Assembly: GCF_945859705.1 (NCBI RefSeq)
Contig: NC_079138.1
Location: 992,001-1,056,000, forward strand
Direction: 5' to 3'
From: Episyrphus balteatus
Lineage: Eukaryota; Arthropoda; Insecta; Diptera; Syrphidae
Length of the DNA stretch: 64,000 nt
The translations under genes and the position numbers were made by a program. Under the pieces are notes generated by a model. The model was not told the origin of the DNA, made no database searches, and saw only the letters and a program-made list of their open reading frames with translations. Below, piece after piece: positions 10,017 through 24,246 of the stretch (its first letter is position 1; the number at the start of each line of letters is the position of its first letter).

Positions 10017-13000
10017 TTTTGCAGGAATCGATTTTTGAAAATAAAAATTCATATTTTTTTAATAAAAAAAAATTTCGTTGTATGAAAACTTTTTTCAATT
10101 TTGCACTATTATTTACTTTAATGGTTTTGTTTTGTAGATAATTTCCATATCAACATAATATCAAAATTTAAAGAAATTTCATCGAGCAGATTTTAAACAA
10201 TTTAACTTTGAAAATGAAACTTAAATTTTGGCGAAAAAACTCAAAAATGTGTTTTTCTTTAATTTAAGTGCAATGACTATTTTAGCTTATTTGTTTCAAA
10301 GATACTACTAATTTACAATAAAAAAACTAAATTTCAAGTAAATCCATTAAGCAGTTTTGAAGGAATCGATTTTTGAAAATAAAAATTCATATTTTTTTAA
10401 TAAAAAAAATTTCGTTGTATGAAAACTTTTTTCAATTTTGCACTATTATTTACTTTAATGGTTTTGTTTTGTAGATAATTTCCATATCAACATCATATCA
10501 AAATTTAAAGAAATTTCATCGAGCAGATTTTAAACAATTCAATTTTGAAAATGAAACTTAAATTTTGGCGAAAAAACTCAAAAATGTGTTTTTCTTTAAT
10601 TTAAGTGCAATGACTATTTTAGCTTATTTGTTTCAAAGATACTACTAATTTACAATAAAAAACTAAATTTCAAGTAAATCCATTAAGCAGTTTTGAAGGA
10701 ATCGATTTTTGAAAATAAAAATTCATATTTTTTTAATAAAAAAAAATTTCGTTGTATGAAAACTTTTTTCAATTTTGCACTATTATTTACTTTAATGGTT
10801 TTGTTTTGTAGATAATTTCCATATTAACATCATATCAAAATTTAAAGAAATTTCATCGAGCAGATTTTAAACAATTCAATTTTGAAAATGAAACTTAAAT
10901 TTTGGCGAAAAAACTCAAAAATGTGTTTTTCTTTAATTTAAGTGCAATGACTATTTTAGCTTATTTGTTTCAAAGATACTACTAATTTACAATAAAAAAC
11001 TAAATTTCAAGTAAATCCATTAAGCAGTTTTGAAGGAATCGATTTTTGAAAATAAAAATTCATATTTTTTTAATAAAAAAAAATTTCGTTGTATGAAAAC
11101 TTTTTTCAATTTTGCACTATTATTTACTTTAATGGTTTTATTTGGTAGATAATTTCCATATCAACATCATATCAAAATTTAAAGAAATTTCATCAAGCAG
11201 ATTTTAAACAATTTAATTTTGAAAATGAAACTTAAATTTTGGCGAAAAAACTCAAAAATGTGTTTTTCTTTAATTTAAGTGCAATGACTATTTTAGCTTA
11301 TTTGTTTCAAAGATACTACTAATTTACAATAAAAAACTAAATTTCAAGTAAATCCATTAAGCAGTTTTGAAGGAATCGATTTTTGAAAATAAAAATTCAT
11401 ATTTTTTTAATAAAAAAAAATTTCGTTGTATGAAAACTTTTTTCAATTTTGCACTATTATTTACTTTAATGGTTTTGTTTTGTAGATAATTTCCATATCA
11501 ACATCATATCAAAATTTAAAGAAATTTCATCGAGCAGATTTTAAACAATTCAATTTTGAAAATGAAACTTAAATTTTGGCGAAAAAACTCAAAAATGTGT
11601 TTTTCTTTAATTTAAGTGCAATGACTACTTTAGCTTATTTGTTTCAAAGATACTACTAATTTACAATAAAAAACTAAATTTCAAGTAAATCCATTAAGCA
11701 GTTTTGAAGGAATCGATTTTTGAAAATAAAAATTCATATTTTTTTAATAAAAAAAAATTTCGTTGTATGAAAACTTTTTTCAATTTTGCACTATTATTTA
11801 CTTTAATGGTTTTGTTTTGTAGATAATTTCCATATTAACATCATATCAAAATTTAAAGAAATTTCATCGAGCAGATTTTAAACAATTCAATTTTGAAAAT
11901 GAAACTTAAATTTTGGCGAAAAAACTCAAAAATGTGTTTTTCTTTAATTTAAGTGCAATGACTATTTTAGCTTATTTGTTTCAAAGATACTACTAATTTA
12001 CAATAAAAAACTAAATTTCAAGTAAATCCATTAAGCAGTTTTGAAGGAATCGATTTTTGAAAATAAAAATTCATATTTTTTTAATAAAAAAAAATTTCGT
12101 TGTATGAAAACTTTTTTCAATTTTGCACTATTATTTACTTTAATGGTTTTGTTTTGTAGATAATTTCCATATCAACATCATATCAAAATTTAAAGAAATT
12201 TCATCGAGCAGATTTTAAACAATTCAATTTTGAAAATGAAACTTAAATTTTGGCGAAAAAACTCAAAAATGTGTTTTTCTTTAATTTAAGTGCAATGACT
12301 ATTTTAGCTTATTTGTTTCAAAGATACTACTAATTTACAATAAAAAACTAAATTTCAAGTAAATCCATTAAGCAGTTTTGAAGGAATCGATTTTTGAAAA
12401 TAAAAATTCATATTTTTTTAATAAAAAAAAATTTCGTTGTATGAAAACTTTTTTCAATTTTGCACTATTATTTACTTTAATGGTTTTGTTTTGTAGATAA
12501 TTTCCATATCAACATCATATCAAAATTTAAAGAAATTTCATCGAGCAGATTTTAAACAATTCAATTTTGAAAATTAAACTTAAATTTTGGCGAAAAAACT
12601 CAAAAATGTGTTTTTCTTTAATTTAAGTGCAATGACTATTTTAGCTTATTTGTTTCAAAGATACTACTAATTTACAATAAAAAACTAAATTTCAAGTAAA
12701 TCCATTAAGCAGTTTTGAAGGAATCGATTTTTGAAAATAAAAATTCATATTTTTTTAATAAAAAAAAATTTCGTTGTATGAAAACTTTTTTCAATTTTGC
12801 ACTATTATTTACTTTAATGGTTTTGTTTTGTAGATAATTTCTATATCAACATCATATCAAAATTTAAAAAAATTTCATCGAGCAGATTTTAAACAATTCA
12901 ATTTTGAAAATGAAACTTAAATTTTGGCGAAAAAACTCAAAAATGTGTTTTTCTTTAATTTAAGTGCAATGACTATTTTAGCTTATTTGTTTCAAAGATA

Positions 13001-15700
13001 CTACTAATTTACAATAAAAAACTAAATTTCAAGTAAATCCATTAAGCAGTTTTGAAGGAATCGATTTTTGAAAATAAAAATTCATATTTTTTTAATAAAA
13101 AAAAATTTCGTTGTATGAAAACTTTTTTCAATTTTGCACTATTGTTTACTTTAATGGTTTTGTTATGTAGATAATTTCCATATCAACATCATATCAAAAT
13201 TTAAAGAAATTTCATCGAGCAGATTTTAAACAATTTAATTTTGAAAATGAAACTTAAATTTTGGCGAAAAAACTCAAAAATGTGTTTTTCTTTAATTTAA
13301 GTGCAATGACTATTTTAGCTTATTTGTTTCAAAGATACTACTAATTTACAATAAAAAACTAAATTTCAAGTAAATCCATTAAGCAGTTTTGAAGGAATCG
13401 ATTTTTGAAAATAAAAATTCATATTTTTTTAATAAAAAAAAATTTCGTTGTATGAAAACTTTTTTCAATTTTGCACTATTATTTACTTTAATGGTTTTGT
13501 TTTGTAGATAATTTCCATATCAACATCATATCAAAATTAAAAGAAATTTCATCGAGCAGATTTTAAACAATTCAATTTTGAAAATGAAACTTAAATTTTG
13601 GCGAAAAAACTCAAAAATGTGTTTTTCTTTAATTTAAGTGCAATGACTACTTTAGCTTATTTGTTTCAAAGATACTACTAATTTACAATAAAAAACTAAA
13701 TTTCAAGTAAATCCATTAAGCAGTTTTGAAGGAATCGATTTTTGAAAATAAAAATTCATATTTTTTTAATAAAAAAAAATTTCGTTGTATGAAAACTTTT
13801 TTCAATTTTGCACTATTATTTACTTTAATGGTTTTGTTTTGTAGATAATTTCCATATCAACATCATATCAAAATTTAAAGAAATTTCATCGAGCAGATTT
13901 TAAACAATTCAATTTTGAAAATGAAACTTAAATTTTGGCGAAAAAACTCAAAAATGTGTTTTTCTTTAATTTAAGTGCAATGACTATTTTAGCTTATTTG
14001 TTTCAAAGATACTACTAATTTACAATAAAAAACTAAATTTCAAGTAAATCCATTAAGCAGTTTTGAAGGAATCGATTTTTGAAAATAAAAATTCATATTT
14101 TTTTAATAAAAAAAAATTTCGTTGTATGAAAACTTTTTTCAATTTTCCACTATTATTTACTTTAATGGTTTTGTTTTGTAGATAATTTCCATATCAACAT
14201 CATATCAAAATTTAAAGAAATTTCATCGAGCAGATTTTAAACAATTCAATTTTGAAAATGAAACTTAAATTTTGGCGAAAAAACTCAAAAATGTGTTTTT
14301 CTTTAATTTAAGTGCAATGACTATTTTAGCTTATTTGTTTCAAAGATACTACTAATTTACAATAAAAAACTAAATTTCAAGTAAATCCATTAAGCAGTTT
14401 TGAAGGAATCGATTTTTGAAAATAAAAATTCATATTTTTTTAATAAAAAAAAATTTCGTTGTATGAAAACTTTTTTCAATTTTGCACTATTATTTACTTT
14501 AATGGTTTTGTTTTGTAGATAATTTCCATATCAACATCATATCAAAATTTAAAGAAATTTCATCGAGCAGATTTTAAACAATTCAATTTTGAAAATGAAA
14601 CTTAAATTTTGGCGAAAAAACTCAAAAATGTGTTTTTCTTTAATTTAAGTGCAATGACTATTTTAGCTTATTTGTTTCAAAGATACTACTAATTTACAAT
14701 AAAAAACTAAATTTCAAGTAAATCCATTAAGCAGTTTTGAAGGAATCGATTTTTGAAAATAAAAATTCATATTTTTTTAATAAAAAAAAATTTCGTTGTA
14801 TGAAAACTTTTTTCAATTTTCCACTATTATTTACTTTAATGGTTTTGTTTTGTAGATAATTTCCATATCAACATCATATCAAAATTTAAAGAAATTTCAT
14901 CGAGCAGATTTTAAACAATTCAATTTTGAAAATGAAACTTAAATTTTGGCGAAAAAACTCAAAAATGTGTTTTTCTTTAATTTAAGTGCAATGACTATTT
15001 TAGCTTATTTGTTTCAAAGATACTACTAATTTACAATAAAAAACTAAATTTCAAGTAAATCCATTAAGCAGTTTTGAAGGAATCGATTTTTGAAAATAAA
15101 AATTCATATTTTTTTAATAAAAAAAAATTTCGTTGTATGAAAACTTTTTTCAATTTTGCACTATTATTTACTTTAATGGTTTTGTTTTGTAGATAATTTC
15201 CATATCAACATCATATCAAAATTTAAAAAAATTTCATCGAGCAGATTTTAAACAATTCAATTTTGAAAATGAAACTTAAATTTTGGCGAAAAAACTCAAA
15301 AATGTGTTTTTCTTTAATTTAAGTGCAATGACTATTTTAGCTTATTTGTTTCAAAGATACTACTAATTTACAATAAAAAACTAAATTTCAAGTAAATCCA
15401 TTAAGCAGTTTTGAAGGAATCGATTTTTGAAAATAAAAATTCATATTTTTTTAATAAAAAAAAATTTCGTTGTATGAAAACTTTTTTCAATTTTGCACTA
15501 TTATTTACTTTAATGGTTTTGTTTTGTAGATAATTTCCATATTAACATCATATCAAAATTTAAAGAAATTTCATCGAGCAGATTTTAAACAATTCAATTT
15601 TGAAAATGAAACTTAAATTTTGGCGAAAAAACTCAAAAATGTGTTTTTCTTTAATTTAAGTGCAATGACTATTTTAGCTTATTTGTTTCAAAGATACTAC
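10017..15700 (+). repeat. 18-monomer segmental duplication in B, copy 1
   Basis: A chain of rare variants here recurs 6,066 bases (18 x 337) downstream in the same order. The chain is GCAGGAATCG at 10021, CAACATAATATC at 10151, TTTAACTTTG near 10200, an extra A in the monomer start near 10320, GTTTTATTTGG near 11140, CATCAAGC near 11200, and GACTACTTTAGC near 11625. Later members (TTTCTATATC near 12840, TTTCCAC near 14150 and 14820, ATATTAAC near 15540) recur at a smaller offset, because copy 2 has lost sequence. The match fades after about 15.7 kb. Confidence 0.85.
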
Positions 15701-16082
15701 TAATTTACAATAAAAAACTAAATTTCAAGTAAATCCATTAAGCAGTTTTGAAGGAATCGATTTTTGAAAATAAAAATTCATATTTTTTTAATAAAAAAAA
15801 ATTTCGTTGTATGAAAACTTTTTTCAATTTTCCACTATTATTTACTTTAATGGTTTTGTTTTGTAGATAATTTCCATATCAACATCATATCAAAATTTAA
15901 AGAAATTTCATCGAGCAGATTTTAAACAATTCAATTTTGAAAATGAAACTTAAATTTTGGCGAAAAAACTCAAAAATGTGTTTTTCTTTAATTTAAGTGC
16001 AATGACTATTTTAGCTTATTTGTTTCAAAGATACTACTAATTTACAATAAAAAACTAAATTTCAAGTAAATCCATTAAGCAG

Positions 16083-19000
16083 TTTTGCAGGAATCGATTT
16101 TTGAAAATAAAAATTCATATTTTTTTAATAAAAAAAAATTTCGTTGTATGAAAACTTTTTTCAATTTTGCACTATTATTTACTTTAATGGTTTTGTTTTG
16201 TAGATAATTTCCATATCAACATAATATCAAAATTTAAAGAAATTTCATCGAGCAGATTTTAAACAATTTAACTTTGAAAATGAAACTTAAATTTTGGCGA
16301 AAAAACTCAAAAATGTGTTTTTCTTTAATTTAAGTGCAATGACTATTTTAGCTTATTTGTTTCAAAGATACTACTAATTTACAATAAAAAAACTAAATTT
16401 CAAGTAAATCCATTAAGCAGTTTTGAAGGAATCGATTTTTGAAAATAAAAATTCATATTTTTTTAATAAAAAAAATTTCGTTGTATGAAAACTTTTTTCA
16501 ATTTTGCACTATTATTTACTTTAATGGTTTTGTTTTGTAGATAATTTCCATATCAACATCATATCAAAATTTAAAGAAATTTCATCGAGCAGATTTTAAA
16601 CAATTCAATTTTGAAAATGAAACTTAAATTTTGGCGAAAAAACTCAAAAATGTGTTTTTCTTTAATTTAAGTGCAATGACTATTTTAGCTTATTTGTTTC
16701 AAAGATACTACTAATTTACAATAAAAAACTAAATTTCAAGTAAATCCATTAAGCAGTTTTGAAGGAATCGATTTTTGAAAATAAAAATTCATATTTTTTT
16801 AATAAAAAAAAATTTCGTTGTATGAAAACTTTTTTCAATTTTGCACTATTATTTACTTTAATGGTTTTGTTTTGTAGATAATTTCCATATTAACATCATA
16901 TCAAAATTTAAAGAAATTTCATCGAGCAGATTTTAAACAATTCAATTTTGAAAATGAAACTTAAATTTTGGCGAAAAAACTCAAAAATGTGTTTTTCTTT
17001 AATTTAAGTGCAATGACTATTTTAGCTTATTTGTTTCAAAGATACTACTAATTTACAATAAAAAACTAAATTTCAAGTAAATCCATTAAGCAGTTTTGAA
17101 GGAATCGATTTTTGAAAATAAAAATTCATATTTTTTTAATAAAAAAAAATTTCGTTGTATGAAAACTTTTTTCAATTTTGCACTATTATTTACTTTAATG
17201 GTTTTATTTGGTAGATAATTTCCATATCAACATCATATCAAAATTTAAAGAAATTTCATCAAGCAGATTTTAAACAATTTAATTTTGAAAATGAAACTTA
17301 AATTTTGGCGAAAAAACTCAAAAATGTGTTTTTCTTTAATTTAAGTGCAATGACTATTTTAGCTTATTTGTTTCAAAGATACTACTAATTTACAATAAAA
17401 AACTAAATTTCAAGTAAATCCATTAAGCAGTTTTGAAGGAATCGATTTTTGAAAATAAAAATTCATATTTTTTTAATAAAAAAAAATTTCGTTGTATGAA
17501 AACTTTTTTCAATTTTGCACTATTATTTACTTTAATGGTTTTGTTTTGTAGATAATTTCCATATCAACATCATATCAAAATTTAAAGAAATTTCATCGAG
17601 CAGATTTTAAACAATTCAATTTTGAAAATGAAACTTAAATTTTGGCGAAAAAACTCAAAAATGTGTTTTTCTTTAATTTAAGTGCAATGACTACTTTAGC
17701 TTATTTGTTTCAAAGATACTACTAATTTACAATAAAAAACTAAATTTCAAGTAAATCCATTAAGCAGTTTTGAAGGAATCGATTTTTGAAAATAAAAATT
17801 CATATTTTTTTAATAAAAAAAAATTTCGTTGTATGAAAACTTTTTTCAATTTTGCACTATTATTTACTTTAATGGTTTTGTTTTGTAGATAATTTCCATA
17901 TTAACATCATATCAAAATTAAAAGAAATTTCATCGAGCAGATTTTAAACAATTCAATTTTGAAAATGAAACTTAAATTTTGGCGAAAAAACTCAAAAATG
18001 TGTTTTTCTTTAATTTAAGTGCAATGACTATTTTAGCTTATTTGTTTCAAAGATACTACTAATTTACAATAAAAAACTAAATTTCAAGTAAATCCATTAA
18101 GCAGTTTTGAAGGAATCGATTTTTGAAAATAAAAATTCATATTTTTTTAATAAAAAAAAATTTCGTTGTATGAAAACTTTTTTCAATTTTGCACTATTAT
18201 TTACTTTAATGGTTTTGTTTTGTAGATAATTTCCATATCAACATCATATCAAAATTTAAAGAAATTTCAAGTAAATCCATTAAGCAGTTTTGAAGGAATC
18301 GATTTTTGAAAATAAAAATTCATATTTTTTTAATAAAAAAAAATTTCGTTGTATGAAAACTTTTTTCAATTTTGCACTATTATTTACTTTAATGGTTTTG
18401 TTTTGTAGATAATTTCTATATCAACATCATATCAAAATTTAAAAAAATTTCATCGAGCAGATTTTAAACAATTCAATTTTGAAAATGAAACTTAAATTTT
18501 GGCGAAAAAACTCAAAAATGTGTTTTTCTTTAATTTAAGTGCAATGACTATTTTAGCTTATTTGTTTCAAAGATACTACTAATTTACAATAAAAAACTAA
18601 ATTTCAAGTAAATCCATTAAGCAGTTTTGAAGGAATCGATTTTTGAAAATAAAAATTCATATTTTTTTAATAAAAAAAAATTTCGTTGTATGAAAACTTT
18701 TTTCAATTTTGCACTATTGTTTACTTTAATGGTTTTGTTATGTAGATAATTTCCATATCAACATCATATCAAAATTTAAAGAAATTTCATCGAGCAGATT
18801 TTAAACAATTTAATTTTGAAAATGAAACTTAAATTTTGGCGTAAAAACTCAAAAATGTGTTTTTCTTTAATTTAAGTGCAATGACTATTTTAGCTTATTT
18901 GTTTCAAAGATACTACTAATTTACAATAAAAAACTAAATTTCAAGTAAATCCATTAAGCAGTTTTGAAGGAATCGATTTTTGAAAATAAAAATTCATATT

Positions 19001-21280
19001 TTTTTAATAAAAAAAAATTTCGTTGTATGAAAACTTTTTTCAATTTTGCACTATTATTTACTTTAATGGTTTTGTTTTGTAGATAATTTCCATATCAACA
19101 TCATATCAAAATTAAAAGAAATTTCATCGAGCAGATTTTAAACAATTCAATTTTGAAAATGAAACTTAAATTTTGGCGAAAAAACTCAAAAATGTGTTTT
19201 TCTTTAATTTAAGTGCAATGACTACTTTAGCTTATTTGTTTCAAAGATACTACTAATTTACAATAAAAAACTAAATTTCAAGTAAATCCATTAAGCAGTT
19301 TTGAAGGAATCGATTTTTGAAAATAAAAATTCATATTTTTTTAATAAAAAAAAATTTCGTTGTATGAAAACTTTTTTCAATTTTGCACTATTATTTACTT
19401 TAATGGTTTTGTTTTGTAGATAATTTCCATATCAACATCATATCAAAATTTAAAGAAATTTCATCGAGCAGATTTTAAACAATTCAATTTTGAAAATGAA
19501 ACTTAAATTTTGGCGAAAAAACTCAAAAATGTGTTTTTCTTTAATTTAAGTGCAATGACTATTTTAGCTTATTTGTTTCAAAGATACTACTAATTTACAA
19601 TAAAAAACTAAATTTCAAGTAAATCCATTAAGCAGTTTTGAAGGAATCGATTTTTGAAAATAAAAATTCATATTTTTTTAATAAAAAAAAATTTCGTTGT
19701 ATGAAAACTTTTTTCAATTTTCCACTATTATTTACTTTAATGGTTTTGTTTTGTAGATAATTTCCATATCAACATCATATCAAAATTTAAAGAAATTTCA
19801 TCGAGCAGATTTTAAACAATTCAATTTTGAAAATGAAACTTAAATTTTGGCGAAAAAACTCAAAAATGTGTTTTTCTTTAATTTAAGTGCAATGACTATT
19901 TTAGCTTATTTGTTTCAAAGATACTACTAATTTACAATAAAAAACTAAATTTCAAGTAAATCCATTAAGCAGTTTTGAAGGAATCGATTTTTGAAAATAA
20001 AAATTCATATTTTTTTAATAAAAAAAAATTTCGTTGTATGAAAACTTTTTTCAATTTTGCACTATTATTTACTTTAATGGTTTTGTTTTGTAGATAATTT
20101 CCATATCAACATCATATCAAAATTTAAAGAAATTTCATCGAGCAGATTTTAAACAATTCAATTTTGAAAATGAAACTTAAATTTTGGCGAAAAAACTCAA
20201 AAATGTGTTTTTCTTTAATTTAAGTGCAATGACTATTTTAGCTTATTTGTTTCAAAGATACTACTAATTTACAATAAAAAACTAAATTTCAAGTAAATCC
20301 ATTAAGCAGTTTTGAAGGAATCGATTTTTGAAAATAAAAATTCATATTTTTTTAATAAAAAAAAATTTCGTTGTATGAAAACTTTTTTCAATTTTCCACT
20401 ATTATTTACTTTAATGGTTTTGTTTTGTAGATAATTTCCATATCAACATCATATCAAAATTTAAAGAAATTTCATCGAGCAGATTTTAAACAATTCAATT
20501 TTGAAAATGAAACTTAAATTTTGGCGAAAAAACTCAAAAATGTGTTTTTCTTTAATTTAAGTGCAATGACTATTTTAGCTTATTTGTTTCAAAGATACTA
20601 CTAATTTACAATAAAAAACTAAATTTCAAGTAAATCCATTAAGCAGTTTTGAAGGAATCGATTTTTGAAAATAAAAATTCATATTTTTTTAATAAAAAAA
20701 AATTTCGTTGTATGAAAACTTTTTTCAATTTTGCACTATTATTTACTTTAATGGTTTTGTTTTGTAGATAATTTCCATATCAACATCATATCAAAATTTA
20801 AAAAAATTTCATCGAGCAGATTTTAAACAATTCAATTTTGAAAATGAAACTTAAATTTTGGCGAAAAAACTCAAAAATGTGTTTTTCTTTAATTTAAGTG
20901 CAATGACTATTTTAGCTTATTTGTTTCAAAGATACTACTAATTTACAATAAAAAACTAAATTTCAAGTAAATCCATTAAGCAGTTTTGAAGGAATCGATT
21001 TTTGAAAATAAAAATTCATATTTTTTTAATAAAAAAAAATTTCGTTGTATGAAAACTTTTTTCAATTTTGCACTATTATTTACTTTAATGGTTTTGTTTT
21101 GTAGATAATTTCCATATTAACATCATATCAAAATTTAAAGAAATTTCATCGAGCAGATTTTAAACAATTCAATTTTGAAAATGAAACTTAAATTTTGGCG
21201 AAAAAACTCAAAAATGTGTTTTTCTTTAATTTAAGTGCAATGACTATTTTAGCTTATTTGTTTCAAAGATACTACTAATT
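16083..21280 (+). repeat. 18-monomer segmental duplication in B, copy 2
   Basis: This copy carries the same ordered variants as 10017-15700: GCAGGAATCG at 16087, CAACATAATATC near 16217, GTTTTATTTGG near 17206, and GACTACTTTAGC near 17690. After 18.27 kb the offset falls from 6,066 to about 5,576, a loss of about 490 bases. That equals one whole monomer plus the 154-base deletion at 18268. Beyond about 21.3 kb the two copies no longer agree; for example TTTCCAC near 15830 has no counterpart. Confidence 0.83.
18061..18580 (+). repeat. Internally deleted B monomer
   Basis: Two monomer starts lie 520 bases apart (18061 and 18581) instead of 674. At about 18268 the sequence passes from GAAATTTCA of one subunit directly into ATTTCAAGTAAATCC of the next monomer. 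About 154 bases are missing, and ATTTCA is shared at the break. The two partner sites are the homologous starts of the two ancient subunits, so this is effectively recombination between subunit 2 and subunit 1, removing one subunit-sized piece. Confidence 0.88.
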
Positions 21281-23964
21281 TACAATAAAAAACTAAATTT
21301 CAAGTAAATCCATTAAGCAGTTTTGAAGGAATCGATTTTTGAAAATAAAAATTCATATTTTTTTAATAAAAAAAAATTTCGTTGTATGAAAACTTTTTTC
21401 AATTTTGCACTATTATTTACTTTAATGGTTTTGTTTTGTAGATAATTTCCATATCAACATCATATCAAAATTTAAAGAAATTTCATCGAGCAGATTTTAA
21501 ACAATTCAATTTTGAAAATGAAACTTAAATTTTGGCGAAAAAACTCAAAAATGTGTTTTTCTTTAATTTAAGTGCAATGACTATTTTAGCTTATTTGTTT
21601 CAAAGATACTACTAATTTACAATAAAAAACTAAATTTCAAGTAAATCCATTAAGCAGTTTTGAAGGAATCGATTTTTAAAAATAAAAATTCATATTTTTT
21701 TAATAAAAAAAAATTTCGTTGTATGAAAACTTTTTTCAATTTTGCACTATTATTTACTTTAATGGTTTTATTTGGTAGATAATTTCCATATCAACATCAT
21801 ATCAAAATTTAAAGAAATTTCATCGAGCAGATTTTAAACAATTTAATTTTGAAAATGAAACTTAAATTTTGGCGAAAAAACTCAAAAATGTGTTTTTCTT
21901 TAATTTAAGTGCAATGACTATTTTAGCTTATTTGTTTCAAAGATACTACTAATTTACAATAAAAAACTAAATTTCAAGTAAATCCATTAAGCAGTTTTGA
22001 AGGAATCGATTTTTGAAAATAAAAATTCATATTTTTTTAATAAAAAAAAATTTCGTTGTATGAAAACTTTTTTCAATTTTGCACTATTATTTACTTTAAT
22101 GGTTTTGTTTTGTAGATAATTTCCATATCAACATCATATCAAAATTTAAAGAAATTTCATCGAGCAGATTTTAAACAATTCAATTTTGAAAATGAAACTT
22201 AAATTTTGGCGAAAAAACTCAAAAATGTGTTTTTCTTTAATTTAAGTGCAATGACTATTTTAGCTTATTTGTTTCAAAGATACTACTAATTTACAATAAA
22301 AAACTAAATTTCAAGTAAATCCATTAAGCAGTTTTGAAGGAATCGATTTTTGAAAATAAAAATTCATATTTTTTTAATAAAAAAAAATTTCGTTGTATGA
22401 AAACTTTTTTCAATTTTCCACTATTATTTACTTTAATGGTTTTGTTTTGTAGATAATTTCCATATCAACATCATATCAAAATTTAAAGAAATTTCATCGA
22501 GCAGATTTTAAACAATTCAATTTTGAAAATGAAACTTAAATTTTGGCGAAAAAACTCAAAAATGTGTTTTTCTTTAATTTAAGTGCAATGACTATTTTAG
22601 CTTATTTGTTTCAAAGATACTACTAATTTACAATAAAAAACTAAATTTCAAGTAAATCCATTAAGCAGTTTTGAAGGAATCGATTTTTGAAAATAAAAAT
22701 TCATATTTTTTTAATAAAAAAAAATTTCGTTGTATGAAAACTTTTTTCAATTTTGCACTATTATTTACTTTAATGGTTTTGTTTTGTAGATAATTTCCAT
22801 ATCAACATCATATCAAAATTTAAAAAAATTTCATCGAGCAGATTTTAAACAATTCAATTTTGAAAATGAAACTTAAATTTTGGCGAAAAAACTCAAAAAT
22901 GTGTTTTTCTTTAATTTAAGTGCAATGACTATTTTAGCTTATTTGTTTCAAAGATACTACTAATTTACAATAAAAAACTAAATTTCAAGTAAATCCATTA
23001 AGCAGTTTTGAAGGAATCGATTTTTGAAAATAAAAATTCATATTTTTTTAATAAAAAAAAATTTCGTTGTATGAAAACTTTTTTCAATTTTCCACTATTA
23101 TTTACTTTAATGGTTTTGTTTTGTAGATAATTTCCATATCAACATCATATCAAAATTTAAAGAAATTTCATCGAGCAGATTTTAAACAATTCAATTTTGA
23201 AAATGAAACTTAAATTTTGGCGAAAAAACTCAAAAATGTGTTTTTCTTTAATTTAAGTGCAATGACTATTTTAGCTTATTTGTTTCAAAGATACTACTAA
23301 TTTACAATAAAAAACTAAATTTCAAGTAAATCCATTAAGCAGTTTTGAAGGAATCGATTTTTGAAAATAAAAATTCATATTTTTTTAATAAAAAAAAATT
23401 TCGTTGTATGAAAACTTTTTTCAATTTTGCACTATTATTTACTTTAATGGTTTTGTTTTGTAGATAATTTCCATATCAACATCATATCAAAATTTAAAGA
23501 AATTTCATCGAGCAGATTTTAAACAATTCAATTTTGAAAATGAAACTTAAATTTTGGCGAAAAAACTCAAAAATGTGTTTTTCTTTAATTTAAGTGCAAT
23601 GACTATTTTAGCTTATTTGTTTCAAAGATACTACTAATTTACAATAAAAAACTAAATTTCAAGTAAATCCATTAAGCAGTTTTGAAGGAATCGATTTTTG
23701 AAAATAAAAATTCATATTTTTTTAATAAAAAAAAATTTCGTTGTATGAAAACTTTTTTCAATTTTCCACTATTATTTACTTTAATGGTTTTGTTTTGTAG
23801 ATAATTTCCATATCAACATCATATCAAAATTTAAAGAAATTTCATCGAGCAGATTTTAAACAATTCAATTTTGAAAATGAAACTTAAATTTTGGCGAAAA
23901 AACTCAAAAATGTGTTTTTCTTTAATTTAAGTGCAATGACTATTTTAGCTTATTTGTTTCAAAG

Positions 23965-23980
23965 ATACTACCTACTAATT
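23965..23980 (+). other. Four-base duplication at a B monomer boundary
   Basis: The boundary, normally GATACTACTAATTT, reads GATACTACCTACTAATTT here, an extra CTAC. It lies about 150 bases upstream of the MITE-like insertion, in the boundary that starts the interrupted monomer. Confidence 0.8.
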
Positions 23981-24121
23981 TACAATAAAAAACTAAATTT
24001 CAAGTAAATCCATTAAGCAGTTTTGAAGGAATCGATTTTTAAAAATAAAAATTCATATTTTTTTAATAAAAAAAAATTTCGTTGTATGAAAACTTTTTTC
24101 AATTTTGCACTATTATTTACT

Positions 24122-24246
24122 TTAGCCTTGATTTTTCAATCGTCAGTTAGACTATCAGAAGAATAAATGTCAATATAAAAAAAACTTTTATTCCTAGGAA
24201 TAAGCTCTAACTGAGGTTTATCTGACTATTGAAAAATTGGCCCTTA
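24122..24246. mobile_element. 119-bp MITE-like insertion with TTA duplication (PIF/Harbinger-type)
   Basis: The only non-satellite sequence in the window. A B monomer is interrupted after ACTTTA and resumes at TTAATGG, so TTA occurs on both sides (24122-24124 and 24244-24246) of a 119-bp insert (24125-24243). The ends form imperfect inverted repeats: GCC..ATTTTTCAATCGTCAG at the left, and GGGCCAATTTTTCAATAGTCAG on the complement of the right end. A perfect 16-base palindrome centred on CCTAGG lies at 24188-24203. There is no coding capacity. TTA/TAA target duplications and G/C-rich termini of this kind are known for PIF/Harbinger elements and their non-autonomous MITEs, so that family is the best guess. 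No other B monomer in the window carries it, so it has not spread with the array. Confidence 0.8.
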
